A stretch of DNA of 64,000 nt. Origin: Halobacterium salinarum DSM 3754 (GTDB taxonomy: Archaea; Halobacteriota; Halobacteria; Halobacteriales; Halobacteriaceae). The stretch covers positions 422,772 through 486,771 of the forward strand of contig NZ_VRYN01000001.1 in the NCBI RefSeq assembly GCF_008124605.1, written 5' to 3'. This document shows, piece after piece, positions 17,211 to 26,674 of this stretch (the first letter of the stretch is position 1; the number at the start of each line of letters is the position of its first letter). The notes beneath the pieces are model-generated. The model was given only the letters and a program-made list of their open reading frames with translations, was not told where the DNA came from and did no database searches. Both the position numbers and the translations under genes were made by a program.

Positions 17211-19076
17211 CTACCCGTCGTCGGGGTGACACCAGTTGAGGGCGTCACGGACCGCCTCCTTGCGGCCGAGGAACGTGAGGTGGTCGCCGTGCTGGATGGT
17301 GAACTCGGGGTTGGGAACCTGGTTGTCGCCGTCGCGGCCGGCGAGCGCGATGATGACGCCCCCGGGGAGGTCGTCGTCGAGGTCGGCGATCGTCAGCCCG
17401 ACGAGCTCCTCGGAGGTGACTTCGACCTCTTGGACGTCGCCGCTGCGGCCGATTTCGGTCATCCAGTTCGAGAGCGCGGGGCGCTCGATGATGTTGTCGA
17501 TGCCCCAGGCGGTCGCCAGCGACGACGAAACCGTGCTCACGCCGAGGTCTTCGAAGGCGTCGATGTTGTCCGGGTTGTTCGCGCGGGCGATGATGGTGTC
17601 GATGTCGAACTTGGAGTCCGCGAGCTGTGCGACCAGGAGGTTGACGTCGTCGTCACCGGTGGCCGCGGTCAGGATCTTGGCGTTCTCGGCGCCGGCCGCC
17701 CGGAGTTCGTCGGTGTCGGAGCCGTCGCCGCTGTGAACGGTGTACCCTTCGTTGCGGGCGCGCTCGACGGCTTCGGGGTCGTCTTCGACCAGCACCACGT
17801 TCTCCCCGCGGTCTTCGAGGCGTTCGGCGAGCGCGCGACCCACGGTGCCGCCGCCGACGATGATGACTCGCATGGGAATCACGTTGAGCGCCTGGGCGAT
17901 GTGTCTGGCGAAACCGCCCTCGAAGACGACCGTCAGCAGGATCGTGAGAAACACCGTGCCGACGAGGACGTTTGCGGCCTGGGGCATGCCGTAGCCCTGG
18001 AGTTCGACGGCGAACAGGGTCGCGACCGACGCGGGGATGATGCCGCGCGGCCCGACGGCGCTCATGAACACGCGCTCGGCGGACGTGTACCGCGAGCGGG
18101 CGGTGGACGCGAACACCGCAAGCGGGCGGATGACCAGCGCCACCAGGACCGCGACCGCAAGCCCCGCGACGCCGAGATCGAGCAGCGTCTGGAAGGACAG
18201 CAGCGCCGCCAGCCCGATGAAGACGAACGACAACACGACGAGCGTGACGTCGCCTTTGAACGCCTCGATCTCCTTCTCGTAGGGGAGGTCGGCGTTCCCC
18301 AGGAGGACGCCCGCGGTGGCGACGGCGGCGATCCCGGCTTCGCTGTAGAGGGTGTCCGCCGCCCCGTACGCGACGAGCGCGCCGGCGAGTACGACCAGGC
18401 GCGCGTTCTGTGGCGCGTTGCCCTTCGAGAGATCGATCCGGCGGAGGATATACCAGACAACGGCGGCGACGACCAGTCCGACGAGGACGCCGGTGCCGAG
18501 TCGCGTCACGAAGTCCTGGAGCACCACGTCGACGGAGCGCTGGGGGTTCTCGACGACGCGAAACACGACGATGGCGAGGATGGCGGCGGTCACGTCGTTG
18601 ACCACGCCCTCGGTTTCGAGGGCGGCGCCGACGCGGTCGCGGACCGGCACCACGCTCAGGATGGGCGTGATGACCGTGGGGCCGGTGGCGACGAGCAGGC
18701 TGCCGATGAGGAACGCGACATCCCAGCCGGTCCCGAGCAGAACGCGCACGACGATGGCCGTGCCGAACAGCGCGATGGCTGCGCCGACGGTCACCAGCCG
18801 GAGCCACGCGCCGGGGGCTTCGCGGAGCTTCTCCAGTTTGAGGTGGAACGCCCCCTCGAAGACGATGACGGCCACCGAGAGCCCGACGATCCCGGCCAGC
18901 GTGTCGATGCCGCCGAACGACGACAGCGTCACGACGCCGAGGACTTCGGGGCCGACGACGATGCCGGCCAGGATGAGGAACAGAACGCTGGGGACTTGGA
19001 GCTTGTCGGCGACGACCTGGGAGAGAACGCCGAGTGCGATGATTGTCGCAACGACGGGAATGATTCCGGAGCTCAT
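17211..19076 (-). CDS. Na+/H+ antiporter (CPA1) with RCK/TrkA regulatory domains
   Basis: 621 residues from the ATG at 19076; an earlier in-frame ATG at 19124 would add 16 charged residues and is less likely. About twelve membrane helices (1-390) form a NhaP-type antiporter, followed by a TrkA-N/RCK domain with the NAD-binding motif IVGGGTVGRALAERL (about 392-406) and a TrkA-C domain at the end. It exports Na+ in exchange for H+; the RCK part suggests gating by nucleotide or redox state. Such fusions are common in haloarchaea. Confidence 0.93.
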   Translation of the reverse strand: MSSGIIPVVATIIALGVLSQVVADKLQVPSVLFLILAGIVVGPEVLGVVTLSSFGGIDTLAGIVGLSVAVIVFEGAFHLKLEKLREAPGAWLRLVTVGAAIALFGTAIVVRVLLGTGWDVAFLIGSLLVATGPTVITPILSVVPVRDRVGAALETEGVVNDVTAAILAIVVFRVVENPQRSVDVVLQDFVTRLGTGVLVGLVVAAVVWYILRRIDLSKGNAPQNARLVVLAGALVAYGAADTLYSEAGIAAVATAGVLLGNADLPYEKEIEAFKGDVTLVVLSFVFIGLAALLSFQTLLDLGVAGLAVAVLVALVIRPLAVFASTARSRYTSAERVFMSAVGPRGIIPASVATLFAVELQGYGMPQAANVLVGTVFLTILLTVVFEGGFARHIAQALNVIPMRVIIVGGGTVGRALAERLEDRGENVVLVEDDPEAVERARNEGYTVHSGDGSDTDELRAAGAENAKILTAATGDDDVNLLVAQLADSKFDIDTIIARANNPDNIDAFEDLGVSTVSSSLATAWGIDNIIERPALSNWMTEIGRSGDVQEVEVTSEELVGLTIADLDDDLPGGVIIALAGRDGDNQVPNPEFTIQHGDHLTFLGRKEAVRDALNWCHPDDG

Positions 19077-19168
19077 TGCGCAGCCTCCAGTCGTATCACG
19101 TCTTGCTCGTTGTCGCGCGAGCATAAATCACCATGGGTATCGGCCGAAACGACAGCGTCGGCGGTGTG

Positions 19169-21121
19169 TTAGGTGCTGAATTCGGAGTCGTCGTAGACGT
19201 CGCCGACCGCGTCCGCGAACCGGTCACGGATGTGGTGGCGTTTCTTCTTCATGGTGGGTGTGAGGAGGTCGTTCGCTTCCGTGAACTCGGTCGCGACGAG
19301 GCGGAACTGCTTGATCCGCTCGTAGGGCTCGAAGCCGGTGTTGACGTCGTCGACCGCCGACTGGATGCGGGCGCGGACGCGCTCGTCGCGGCAGATCGCG
19401 TCGCGGTCGTCGGGGAGCGCGATCTCCTGGCTGGCGGCCCACTCGGAGACCGCGTCGAAGTTCGGAACCAGGATCGCGGAGACGAACTTCTGGCCGTCCC
19501 CGACGACCATGGCCTGTGCGACCAGCGGGCTGGCGGCGAACGCGTCCTCGATGGGGCCGGGGGCGACGTTCTTGCCCGTCGAGAGGGTCAGCAGTTGCTT
19601 GGCGCGTTCGAGGAACCGCACGTAGCCGTCGGGGCGGAGTTCGACCACGTCGCCGGTGCGGAACCACTCTTTGCCCTCGCGGGTGACGAACGCGGCGTCG
19701 GTGGCATCGGGCAGCCCCCAGTAGCCGTCGAACACTTGTGGGCCGCGCGCGAGCAGCTCGCCGGCGGCGCCGTCACAGCGCTGGCGTTGCTCGGGGCTGG
19801 CGATGGTCTCGTCGACGGTCAGCTCGGTGTCCGTGACCGGCGGGCCGATGGTGCCGACGATGGGGTCCTCGTAGGGGTTGACCGCGAGCACCGGGCTGGT
19901 CTCGGTGAGGCCGTAGCCTTCGAGGATGGGCAGCCCCATGCCGTGGAACAGCGCACACAGCTCCGGGGACAGCGAGCCGCCGCCGGAGATGAAAAACTCG
20001 ATCTCCCCCCCAAGGGCGTCCCGGATGTCCGAGAACACGAGCGTGTCCGCGAGGGCGTGTGCGGCGCGCAGCCCGATCCCGGGGTCGTCGGTGGTGTGGG
20101 CGGCGCGGCCGACGCGGGTCGCCCACTCGAAGACGCGCTCGGAGACCGGGGAGTCGGCGGCCTGCTCGCGGATGGTGTCGTAGAGCTTCTCGTAGACGCG
20201 GGGGACGCTGGTGGCGCTGGTGGGTTCGAAGAGGCCGAAATCCTCCCGGAGCGTGTCCGGAGATTCGGCGTAGCAGACCTGCGCGCCCGACGCCAGCGGC
20301 AGGAAATGCCCCGAGAGCCGCTCAAGCACGTGTGCGAGCGGGAGAAACGAGAGGTGGCGGCTGTCGCTGGTGACCGCGGGGGCGTCGCCGCGGTCGGGCC
20401 GGGGCCCGAATCGCCGCCGGGACTGGTTGAGGTTCGCGTGGAAGTTCCGGTGTGTGAGGGCGACGCCCTTGGGCGTTCCCGTGGTGCCGGAGGTGTAGAT
20501 GAGGCTCGCCAGGTCGTCGGGATCGCGGTCGTCGATCCAGCCCTGGTAGGCGTCCGGGTCGAAGGCGTCGCGGCCGCGGTCGTAGACCGCTGACAGCGGG
20601 CGCGTGTCGTCGCTGGGGGTGTCCATCGTGGCGACGAACTCGAGGTCGTCGAGGTCGGATTCGACCTCGCGGACGCGCTGGCGGAGGGCGTCGTTCTCGA
20701 CGACGACGCCGACGGCGCCGCTGTCGCCGAGGAGGTGGGCGATCTGCGCCGGGCTGGAGCTGGCGTAGACAGTGGTGACCGCGCCGCCGGCGGCGAGCAC
20801 GGCGAGGTCGCATTGCGCCCACTCCATGCGGGTGTGCGCGAAGACGCCGACGCGGTCGCCGGCCGTGACGCCGAGGTCCCGGAAGCCGGCGGCGAGCGTG
20901 CGAACGATGTCGCGGAGGGCGTCGTAGCTGAGCGTTTCGACGCCGCCGTCGGGCGCGGGGTCGACCACCTCGGGGGCCAGGCTGCGGTCGTAGACGCCGC
21001 CCTTGTACGCCTGGGCGGGGCTGTCGGCGTGGCGTTCGGCGGCGTCCTCGAACGTGCGTGAAAGTGTCTGGCGTGCGATGACGTGGTCGTCGTACTCGCG
21101 TTCGGCGTCGCGGGGGTCCAT
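19169..21121 (-). CDS. Long-chain fatty acid-CoA ligase (AMP-forming)
   Basis: 650 residues. The AMP-binding signature LIYTSGTTGTPKG is at 207-219, and GYGLTETSP and the hinge region WFRTGDVVELRPDGYVRF follow in order. The length and the eukaryote-like order match FadD/ACSL enzymes that activate fatty acids to acyl-CoA via acyl-AMP. It starts 11 bp after the stop of the upstream metallo-hydrolase gene, so the two are probably co-transcribed. With little fatty acid in archaeal membranes, the natural substrate may be an exogenous acid; that is inference. Confidence 0.94.
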   Translation of the reverse strand: MDPRDAEREYDDHVIARQTLSRTFEDAAERHADSPAQAYKGGVYDRSLAPEVVDPAPDGGVETLSYDALRDIVRTLAAGFRDLGVTAGDRVGVFAHTRMEWAQCDLAVLAAGGAVTTVYASSSPAQIAHLLGDSGAVGVVVENDALRQRVREVESDLDDLEFVATMDTPSDDTRPLSAVYDRGRDAFDPDAYQGWIDDRDPDDLASLIYTSGTTGTPKGVALTHRNFHANLNQSRRRFGPRPDRGDAPAVTSDSRHLSFLPLAHVLERLSGHFLPLASGAQVCYAESPDTLREDFGLFEPTSATSVPRVYEKLYDTIREQAADSPVSERVFEWATRVGRAAHTTDDPGIGLRAAHALADTLVFSDIRDALGGEIEFFISGGGSLSPELCALFHGMGLPILEGYGLTETSPVLAVNPYEDPIVGTIGPPVTDTELTVDETIASPEQRQRCDGAAGELLARGPQVFDGYWGLPDATDAAFVTREGKEWFRTGDVVELRPDGYVRFLERAKQLLTLSTGKNVAPGPIEDAFAASPLVAQAMVVGDGQKFVSAILVPNFDAVSEWAASQEIALPDDRDAICRDERVRARIQSAVDDVNTGFEPYERIKQFRLVATEFTEANDLLTPTMKKKRHHIRDRFADAVGDVYDDSEFST

Positions 21122-21132
21122 GTCGGCTTCTC

Positions 21133-22041
21133 TCAGGCCCGGGTGTTAAGATACCGGAGAACGCCACGAACGTTCATTTTGGTTTCCGCGCGGGCCTTGT
21201 GCTCGCCCCAGACGTCCTCGACGGTCGTCGTGGCGGCGAAGTGGTCGATGGCGGCCGCCTCGCTGTGGCGCTCGATGACCTCGCGTTTGACCGCCGCAAC
21301 CCAGTCTCGGAGCACGTGCTCGTACTCTTTGAGGACGGCGTCGGTGTCCGCAGGCCCCGGGCCGAAATGCGCGTACAGCAGCGTCTCGGGGTCGAGGCGG
21401 CGGATCATCTCGACGTCGTCGATGCACTGTTCGAGGTCGAAATCCGTCGGCGGGCTGGTCTCGCGCACGCGGTCCTGGGCGCGGACCCAGATGCCGGCGG
21501 CGTCGGCGGTGAACACCGCATCACAGGAGTGATCCTCGAACACCACCTGGTGGGGTGTGTGTCCGGGGGCGTGGTGTGCGGTGAGCGTGCGGCTCCCGAG
21601 GTCGACGGTGTCGCCGTCGGTGAGCTCCACGACCCGGTCTTCGGGGACGGGCGTCGGCTCGACGTAATACTGCCACTGGTCGCCGACCGCCTGTTTGGTG
21701 CCCTCGACGAGCCGCTCGGGGTCGACGACGTGGCGCGCGCCGAGCTCGTGGACGTACACGTCGGCGTTCGGGCACGCCTCGGCGAGCAGGCCAGCGCCGC
21801 CCGCGTGGTCGAGGTGGACGTGGGTCAGCAGGACGGCCTGGAGGTCTGCGGGCTGGATGCCGTGTTCTTCGAGGGCGTCGAGGATGCGCTCGTAGTTCGT
21901 GCCGGTGCCGGTGTCGACGACGGCGGGCCGGTCGGCGTCGATGACGTAGACCGAACCGTACTCGGCGGTGTCGTACATGCCGGTGTCGACGAACGAGATG
22001 CCGGGACAGCCGGACACGTCGAAGACGTCGCCTGCGCTCAT
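21133..22041 (-). CDS. MBL-fold metallo-hydrolase
   Basis: 302 residues from the ATG at 22041. The metal motif THVHLDHAGG lies near residue 75 and later ligands in HHAPGHTPHQ; VVDTGTGTNYE is typical for the glyoxalase II-like branch. The C-terminal third (about 215-302) is helical, acidic and of unknown role. It may hydrolyse a thioester, which would fit the downstream acyl-CoA ligase in the same operon, but no substrate can be named. A TATA-like stretch lies about 25-31 bp upstream. Confidence 0.88.
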   Translation of the reverse strand: MSAGDVFDVSGCPGISFVDTGMYDTAEYGSVYVIDADRPAVVDTGTGTNYERILDALEEHGIQPADLQAVLLTHVHLDHAGGAGLLAEACPNADVYVHELGARHVVDPERLVEGTKQAVGDQWQYYVEPTPVPEDRVVELTDGDTVDLGSRTLTAHHAPGHTPHQVVFEDHSCDAVFTADAAGIWVRAQDRVRETSPPTDFDLEQCIDDVEMIRRLDPETLLYAHFGPGPADTDAVLKEYEHVLRDWVAAVKREVIERHSEAAAIDHFAATTTVEDVWGEHKARAETKMNVRGVLRYLNTRA

Positions 22042-22158
22042 ACACGAACGGGGAACGGCAGCCGGGAAAAGCGTTGGCGTGGCAGCGACACCGCCCGGCG
22101 TGACTGCATCACAGGGATGCGATACGTTCTTGCCGCGGCCCGGCGAACCCGGACGCAA

Positions 22159-23541
22159 ATGCTGTCCCGACAATTCGTCCGCGAGCACCCCGAGAAAGTG
22201 CGGGACGCCCTCGATGCGAAGGGCGTGGACGCGGACCTCGACCGGATCCTGGAGGTTGACGAGGAGTGGCGCGAACTGAAAGCGCGGGGCGACGAGCTCC
22301 GCCACGACCGCAACGAGGTGTCCTCGAAGATCGGCGAGCTCAAGCAGGCCGGCGACGAGGACGCCGCCCAGGAGGCAATCGAGCGCTCGCAGGCGCTCAA
22401 AGACGAGTTGGCGGACGTCGAGGCGCGCGCCGACGACCTGGAGGCGGAGCTCGAACGCCTGCTGTTGACGCTGCCGATGGTGCCCGACGAGGACGCGCCG
22501 GTCGGCGACAGCGAGGCCGAGAACGTCGAGCGCCGCCGCGAGGGGTTCGACGACCGCCGCGATCTGCCCGAGTCGGTGGTGCCACATTACGACCTCGGCG
22601 AGGAGTTGGACATCCTGGATTTCGAGCGCGGCGCGAAGGTCTCCGGCGGCGGGTTCTACTTCTCGAAGGGGGCGGGCGCGCGCCTGGAACACGCCCTCGT
22701 GCAGTTCATGCTCGACGTGCACCGCGAACAGGGTTACGAGGACGTGTTCCCACCGATGCCGGTGTCGGCGCGGTCGATGGAGGGCACCGGGCAGTTCCCG
22801 AAGTTCGTCGAGGACGCCTACCGCATCGGCGGCGAGAACGACGCGGACTACGACGACGACGACCTCTGGCTGCTGCCGACCGCGGAGGTCCCGGTGACGA
22901 ACATGTACCGGGACGAGATCCTGCTGGACGACGACCTCCCGGTGAAACACCAGGCGTACTCGCCGAACTTCCGCCGGGAGGCCGGCGAGCACGGCACGGA
23001 GACCCGGGGGATCGTGCGCGTCCACCAGTTCAACAAGGTCGAGCTCGTGAACTTCGTGCGCCCGGAGGACTCCGCCGAGCGGTTCCACGGCCTGCTGGAC
23101 GAGGCGGAGGCGGTGTTGCGGCGGCTCGATCTGCCGTACCGCGTCCTGGAGATGTGCACCGGTGACATGGGGTTCACGCAGGCCAAAAAGTACGACATCG
23201 AGGTGTGGGCGCCCGGCGACGACATGGACGGCGGCCCCGAAATGGGGGGCCGGTGGCTGGAGGTGTCGTCGGTGTCGAACTTCAAGGACTTCCAGGCGCG
23301 GCGGGCCGACATCCAGTACCGGCCCGAGCGCCACGAGTCCGCCGAGCATCTGCACACCCTGAACGGATCGGGGGTGGCGGTGCCCCGCGTGCTGGTGGCG
23401 ATCCTGGAGTACTACCAGAACGACGACGGCACGGTAACGGTACCGGAGGCGCTGCAGCCGTACATGAACGGCCAGACGCGCATCGAGGGCTCCCGGAAGG
23501 TCGGCGAGTCCGCGCTGGGCGACGGCGACCGCGAGGCGTGA
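22159..23541 (+). CDS. serS: Serine-tRNA ligase
   Basis: 460 residues. The N-terminal coiled-coil arm (about 30-105, rich in Glu, Ala and Arg) contacts the long variable arm of tRNA-Ser. Class II motifs follow: motif 2 NFRREAGEHGTETRGIVR and motif 3 GVAVPRVLVAILEYYQ. This is the bacterial-type SerRS, as usual in halophiles, not the methanogen type. The ATG at 22159 opens the conserved MLSRQFVREHPE; longer upstream frames are not coding. A tRNA-Ser gene is in the same window at 39734-39815. Confidence 0.97.
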   Translation: MLSRQFVREHPEKVRDALDAKGVDADLDRILEVDEEWRELKARGDELRHDRNEVSSKIGELKQAGDEDAAQEAIERSQALKDELADVEARADDLEAELERLLLTLPMVPDEDAPVGDSEAENVERRREGFDDRRDLPESVVPHYDLGEELDILDFERGAKVSGGGFYFSKGAGARLEHALVQFMLDVHREQGYEDVFPPMPVSARSMEGTGQFPKFVEDAYRIGGENDADYDDDDLWLLPTAEVPVTNMYRDEILLDDDLPVKHQAYSPNFRREAGEHGTETRGIVRVHQFNKVELVNFVRPEDSAERFHGLLDEAEAVLRRLDLPYRVLEMCTGDMGFTQAKKYDIEVWAPGDDMDGGPEMGGRWLEVSSVSNFKDFQARRADIQYRPERHESAEHLHTLNGSGVAVPRVLVAILEYYQNDDGTVTVPEALQPYMNGQTRIEGSRKVGESALGDGDREA

Positions 23542-23605
23542 GCGCAGCGAACGCCGCGGGCTGCGGAACGGAACGCAGTGAGCCGCGAGCGCCCGCGGGC
23601 AGCAG

Positions 23606-23935
23606 TCAGTCGACGTACGATCGGAGGCGACTGACGCGCCCGGCGGCGGTCAGCTCGAAGACATCGACGAACGCGAACATCGGTCCCTCGGGCGCGACGA
23701 GGCGGCCGCGGGCGGCGACACCGCGGGCTGGGCCGGCGTAGACGCCGTCGAGGACGTGGCGGGTGTCCACTCGGGGGCGGTCGTCGCGCATGAACGAGAC
23801 GAACGCGTCCGGGGAGTCGTGTGTCATGTCCGGGCGCTCCTGGGTGAAGTCGTCGGCGAGCACGCCACGCAGTGCGTCGTAGTCGCCGTCGTCGATGGCG
23901 TCGTAGTACGTCTGGACGGGGTCGGTGGCGTCCAT
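23606..23935 (-). CDS. SnoaL/NTF2-like protein
   Basis: 109 residues. The start [21 protein letters not shown] and the repeated FxxxF/hydrophobic strand pattern ([10 protein letters not shown]) match SnoaL-like cone-shaped alpha+beta barrels, which act as small-molecule enzymes or binding modules. No catalytic residue set identifies a reaction. The ATG at 23935 is divergent from the tsr3 gene, about 80 bp apart. Confidence 0.8.
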   Translation of the reverse strand: MDATDPVQTYYDAIDDGDYDALRGVLADDFTQERPDMTHDSPDAFVSFMRDDRPRVDTRHVLDGVYAGPARGVAARGRLVAPEGPMFAFVDVFELTAAGRVSRLRSYVD

Positions 23936-24017
23936 GGCGTGGTGGTTGGCGCGCGCGGTGAAGAAACCACAGGGCGAGTGGCTTTTGCCGGCGACCGCCG
24001 AACGGCATGATGACACC

Positions 24018-24515
24018 GTGGAGTTACACGTCCGGTACGAGGGCGACGACGACCCCGAGAAGTGTACGGCGCGGAAGCTCGCGCGCTTCGATCTGGCGGC
24101 GCTGCATCGGACCGGCCGCGAGACGCCGGCCGGCGTGGTGTTGAACCCGCACGCCGAGCGGGCGCTGTCGCCGGCCGACGACACAGACATGCTGGTCGCA
24201 CTGGACTGCTCGTGGGAGACGGCTGGCCGTGCGATGTTCGAGATCGACGGCGAGCACCGCGCGCTGCCGTTCCTGGTGGCTGCGAACCCCGTCAACTACG
24301 GGCAGCCGTTCCAGTTGAACACCGTGGAGGCGTTCGCCGGCGCGCTCGCCATCCTGGGGCGCTGGGAGCGCGCCGAGGAACTGCTGTCGAAGTTCACGTG
24401 GGGGCATACGTTCCTCGAATTGAACGAGGAACCGCTCCGGCGGTACGCCGACTGCGAGGACTCCAGTGAGGTGGTGGCCGTCCAGCAGGCGTACCTCGAC
24501 GCCGGCGAAGACTGA
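24018..24515 (+). CDS. tsr3: 16S rRNA aminocarboxypropyltransferase (Tsr3 family, DUF367)
   Basis: 165 residues from a GTG start. The family N-terminus [21 protein letters not shown], then VALDCSWE and the SAM-pocket segment [10 protein letters not shown] are intact. Tsr3 adds the acp group to a hypermodified nucleotide in the small-subunit rRNA decoding region, a late step of ribosome maturation. I prefer this GTG over longer in-frame starts because it fits the family start. The adjacent downstream gene is ribosomal protein L40e, 46 bp away. Confidence 0.92.
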
Positions 24516-24531
24516 CCGGCGTTCCGAACCG

Positions 24532-24538
24532 CTTAAAC
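24532..24538 (+). promoter_or_regulatory. TATA box of rpl40e
   Basis: CTTAAAC lies 24-30 bp before the L40e ATG, directly after the tsr3 stop, suggesting that L40e has its own leaderless transcript. Confidence 0.55.
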
Positions 24539-24561
24539 GCGGTGGCGCCGAACCCGGGTGC

Positions 24562-24705
24562 ATGAGCGAGACCATTGAGGACCGACTGCTGAACAAGCAG
24601 GTCTGCATGCGGTGTAACGCACGGAACCCGACGGACGCCGAGAGCTGCCGGAAGTGCGGGTACAAGAACCTCCGCACGAAGGCCTCCGAGCGTCGCTCCG
24701 CGTAA
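24562..24705 (+). CDS. rpl40e: 50S ribosomal protein L40e
   Basis: 47 residues. The zinc ribbon [20 protein letters not shown] (CxxC with a second CxxC) and the tail [10 protein letters not shown] are diagnostic. Archaeal L40e is free, not fused to ubiquitin. Confidence 0.97.
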   Translation: MSETIEDRLLNKQVCMRCNARNPTDAESCRKCGYKNLRTKASERRSA

Positions 24706-24772
24706 CTGACCGGCGGTCTTCTGCAGCACGCTCACGGCCGACAGCGGCGGCTGTGTCGCTGACAGCAGTGGG

Positions 24773-25204
24773 TCAGGTGACTTCGACGCCGTCGCCGTGG
24801 CGGGCGTGTGCGATCCAGTCGTCGCTGGGATGGAGGTCGGTGGGGTACTCGCCGGGCTCGAAGAAGTCGACGGCAGTCGTCTCGTCGCCGTCCGGTTCGG
24901 GGTCGCCGTCGACCCACGCACAGCGGAAGACGTGCGCGAGATACTGCATGGGGCCGTCCGAGGTGTCGAACAGTTGCGTGGCCGGGTCGGTGTAGACGCC
25001 GGTGAGTTCAACGTCAGGGGCAACGACCAGCCCCGCTTCCTCGCGGACCTCCCGGCGGACGGCGTCCGTGACCGACTCACCGGGTTCGACGCGTCCCATG
25101 GGGAGCAGCCACCGGTCGCGTTTCGTGTCCTGGACGAGACACACGCGTCCCTCGTCGTCGGTGACGACGGCGACGACGGCGGGCACGAGCTCGGGGGGCG
25201 TCAC
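24773..25204 (-). CDS. Nudix hydrolase
   Basis: 143 residues from a GTG start. The Nudix box is complete (G-x5-E-x7-REVREEAGLV, about 44-62). Nudix enzymes hydrolyse nucleoside diphosphate derivatives; the substrate here is unknown. The GTG overlaps the stop of the GNAT gene upstream (GTGA), so they are coupled. Confidence 0.9.
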   Translation of the reverse strand: MTPPELVPAVVAVVTDDEGRVCLVQDTKRDRWLLPMGRVEPGESVTDAVRREVREEAGLVVAPDVELTGVYTDPATQLFDTSDGPMQYLAHVFRCAWVDGDPEPDGDETTAVDFFEPGEYPTDLHPSDDWIAHARHGDGVEVT

Positions 25205-25737
25205 TGGTCGCGCCACTCGGATTCGAGGACGCCGTAGCAGTGCACGTCCAGGTACTCGCCGTGCAGGAACATCGCGTCGCGGTGGGTGCCTTCGCGTTCG
25301 AACCCGAGGCGCTCCCAGACGCGCATCGAGGCCTGGTTGTCCTCGAAGACGCGGGCGAAAACGCGGTGGCGTCGGTGCTGATCGAAGGCGTACGTGGTGG
25401 CGAGCCGACCCGCCTCGGTGCCGTACCCCTCGCCCCAGTGGTCCTCGGCGAGGAAGACGCCGAGCTCGGCGCTCCCGTTCGTGTCGTCGACGCCGTGCAC
25501 GCCGAGACTGCCGATCGGAGCGCCGTCGACGGCGACGACGAAGTTGACCGTGCCGTTGTCCGCGCTGGCCTGCTCCTCGTACCACTCGCGTTCCTCGCGC
25601 TCGGTGACGGGCGTGCGAGCGCCCACCGGGGGCCAGACGGCGGGGTCGTTGATCGTGTCGTGGAGGAAATCGACGTCGTCCTCGCTGACCGGACAGAGGT
25701 CGACGCGCTCGCCGGAGATGAACGGACGGCCGGGCAT
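25201..25737 (-). CDS. GNAT N-acetyltransferase, RimJ/RimL type
   Basis: 178 residues from the ATG at 25737, which starts at the conserved MPGRPFISGERVDLCPV. The acetyl-CoA binding segment (LAEDHWGEGYGTEAGRL) and the ending VFEDNQASMRVWERLGFEREG are typical of ribosomal-protein/spermidine-type GNATs. Target unknown. It is translationally coupled with the downstream Nudix gene, and a TATA-like CTTATTTT lies 27-34 bp upstream. Confidence 0.9.
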   Translation of the reverse strand: MPGRPFISGERVDLCPVSEDDVDFLHDTINDPAVWPPVGARTPVTEREEREWYEEQASADNGTVNFVVAVDGAPIGSLGVHGVDDTNGSAELGVFLAEDHWGEGYGTEAGRLATTYAFDQHRRHRVFARVFEDNQASMRVWERLGFEREGTHRDAMFLHGEYLDVHCYGVLESEWRDQ

Positions 25738-25794
25738 ACTCGACGGTTCGACGCCGCGAAAATAAGCGTTGTCGTGGTGTGGCAAGCCCGCGCA

Positions 25795-26412
25795 CTACTG
25801 GTCGTCCGGATACTTCGGGTCGCGGCGCTGGGCGCGGTCGAGCGCGCGCTCGGCGACCGCCCGGACGTCGCCCTCGAAGACGCCGCCGTGGCCGGCGTAG
25901 AACTCCGAGACCGAGTCGGGCATGCGGGCCAGCAACTCCCGGAGGCTGCCGATGAGGCGCTCCCGCGACTGCCCCGGCATGTCGGTGCGGCCGAAGCTGC
26001 CGTCGTCGAAAGCGCCGTCGTCGTGAACCACGACGTCCCCGGCGAACAGCGCCGTCTCGGTGACCAGCGAGACGTGGTCGGGGGCGTGGCCGGGCGTGAA
26101 CACCACGTCGGCGGCCTGGTCGCCGACCTGGACGGTGTCGCCGTCGGCGAGAGCGTGGGTGCGCAGCGGGTGGTCGGCGTAGGCGTACACGTCGGGGCCG
26201 TCGAAGGCGTCGACGACGGCGTCCAGCTGCTGGACGTGATCCGTGTGCTGGTGGGTGACCACGACCTGATCGAGGGCGTCGACGTGCGCGCGGATCTCGT
26301 CGGCGACGCCGTCGTACGCGCCCGCGTCGACGAGCGTAGTGGTGTCCCCGACGACCAGGAAGGCGTTGCAGGTGAACGACGCCGCACCGCTGGTGACGAC
26401 TCGTACGGACAT
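25795..26412 (-). CDS. MBL-fold metallo-hydrolase, glyoxalase II-like
   Basis: 205 residues from the ATG at 26412. The motif VVTHQHTDHV (HxHxDH) and the later GHAPDHVSL and FAGDVVVHDDG are metal ligands in normal order. The short size matches stand-alone hydrolases acting on thioesters; substrate unknown. It is divergent from the DUF5786 gene and shares a 76-bp promoter region with it. Confidence 0.88.
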   Translation of the reverse strand: MSVRVVTSGAASFTCNAFLVVGDTTTLVDAGAYDGVADEIRAHVDALDQVVVTHQHTDHVQQLDAVVDAFDGPDVYAYADHPLRTHALADGDTVQVGDQAADVVFTPGHAPDHVSLVTETALFAGDVVVHDDGAFDDGSFGRTDMPGQSRERLIGSLRELLARMPDSVSEFYAGHGGVFEGDVRAVAERALDRAQRRDPKYPDDQ

Positions 26413-26436
26413 ACACGCCCACACGGGTGGTTCGCA

Positions 26437-26444
26437 CCTAAACC
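26437..26444 (-). promoter_or_regulatory. TATA box of the MBL hydrolase gene
   Basis: GGTTTAGG on the minus strand, 25-32 bp before the ATG at 26412. It faces the divergent TATA at 26453-26460, so only eight bases separate the two elements. Confidence 0.55.
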
Positions 26445-26452
26445 CGGCGAGA

Positions 26453-26460
26453 AATTTTAG
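26453..26460 (+). promoter_or_regulatory. TATA box of the DUF5786/DUF99 operon
   Basis: AATTTTAG lies 29-36 bp before the ATG at 26489. Confidence 0.5.
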
Positions 26461-26488
26461 TGGCGCAGTCGCCTACACTCACTCGCTT

Positions 26489-26674
26489 ATGGGCTTCGGG
26501 AGCTACGACGAGTCCGAGCAAGACACCCAGTCCATCGACTCCGAGGACGTCGCTGCCGCGGACGAAATGGACACGGCCGAACACGAGCACGACGGCGGCG
26601 TAGATTACGAGATCGGCGCGTCGAACGACGAGCTGCTGGATCGATTGCAGGAGATCAAAGACCAGTCCTCGTGA
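26489..26674 (+). CDS. DUF5786 family small protein
   Basis: 61 residues, extremely acidic, starting MGFGSYDESEQ and ending in an amphipathic helix (SNDELLDRLQEIKDQ). This is the DUF5786 pattern, known only from haloarchaea, function unknown. Its stop overlaps the GTG of the DUF99 gene (GTGA), so the two are translated together. Confidence 0.85.
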   Translation: MGFGSYDESEQDTQSIDSEDVAAADEMDTAEHEHDGGVDYEIGASNDELLDRLQEIKDQSS

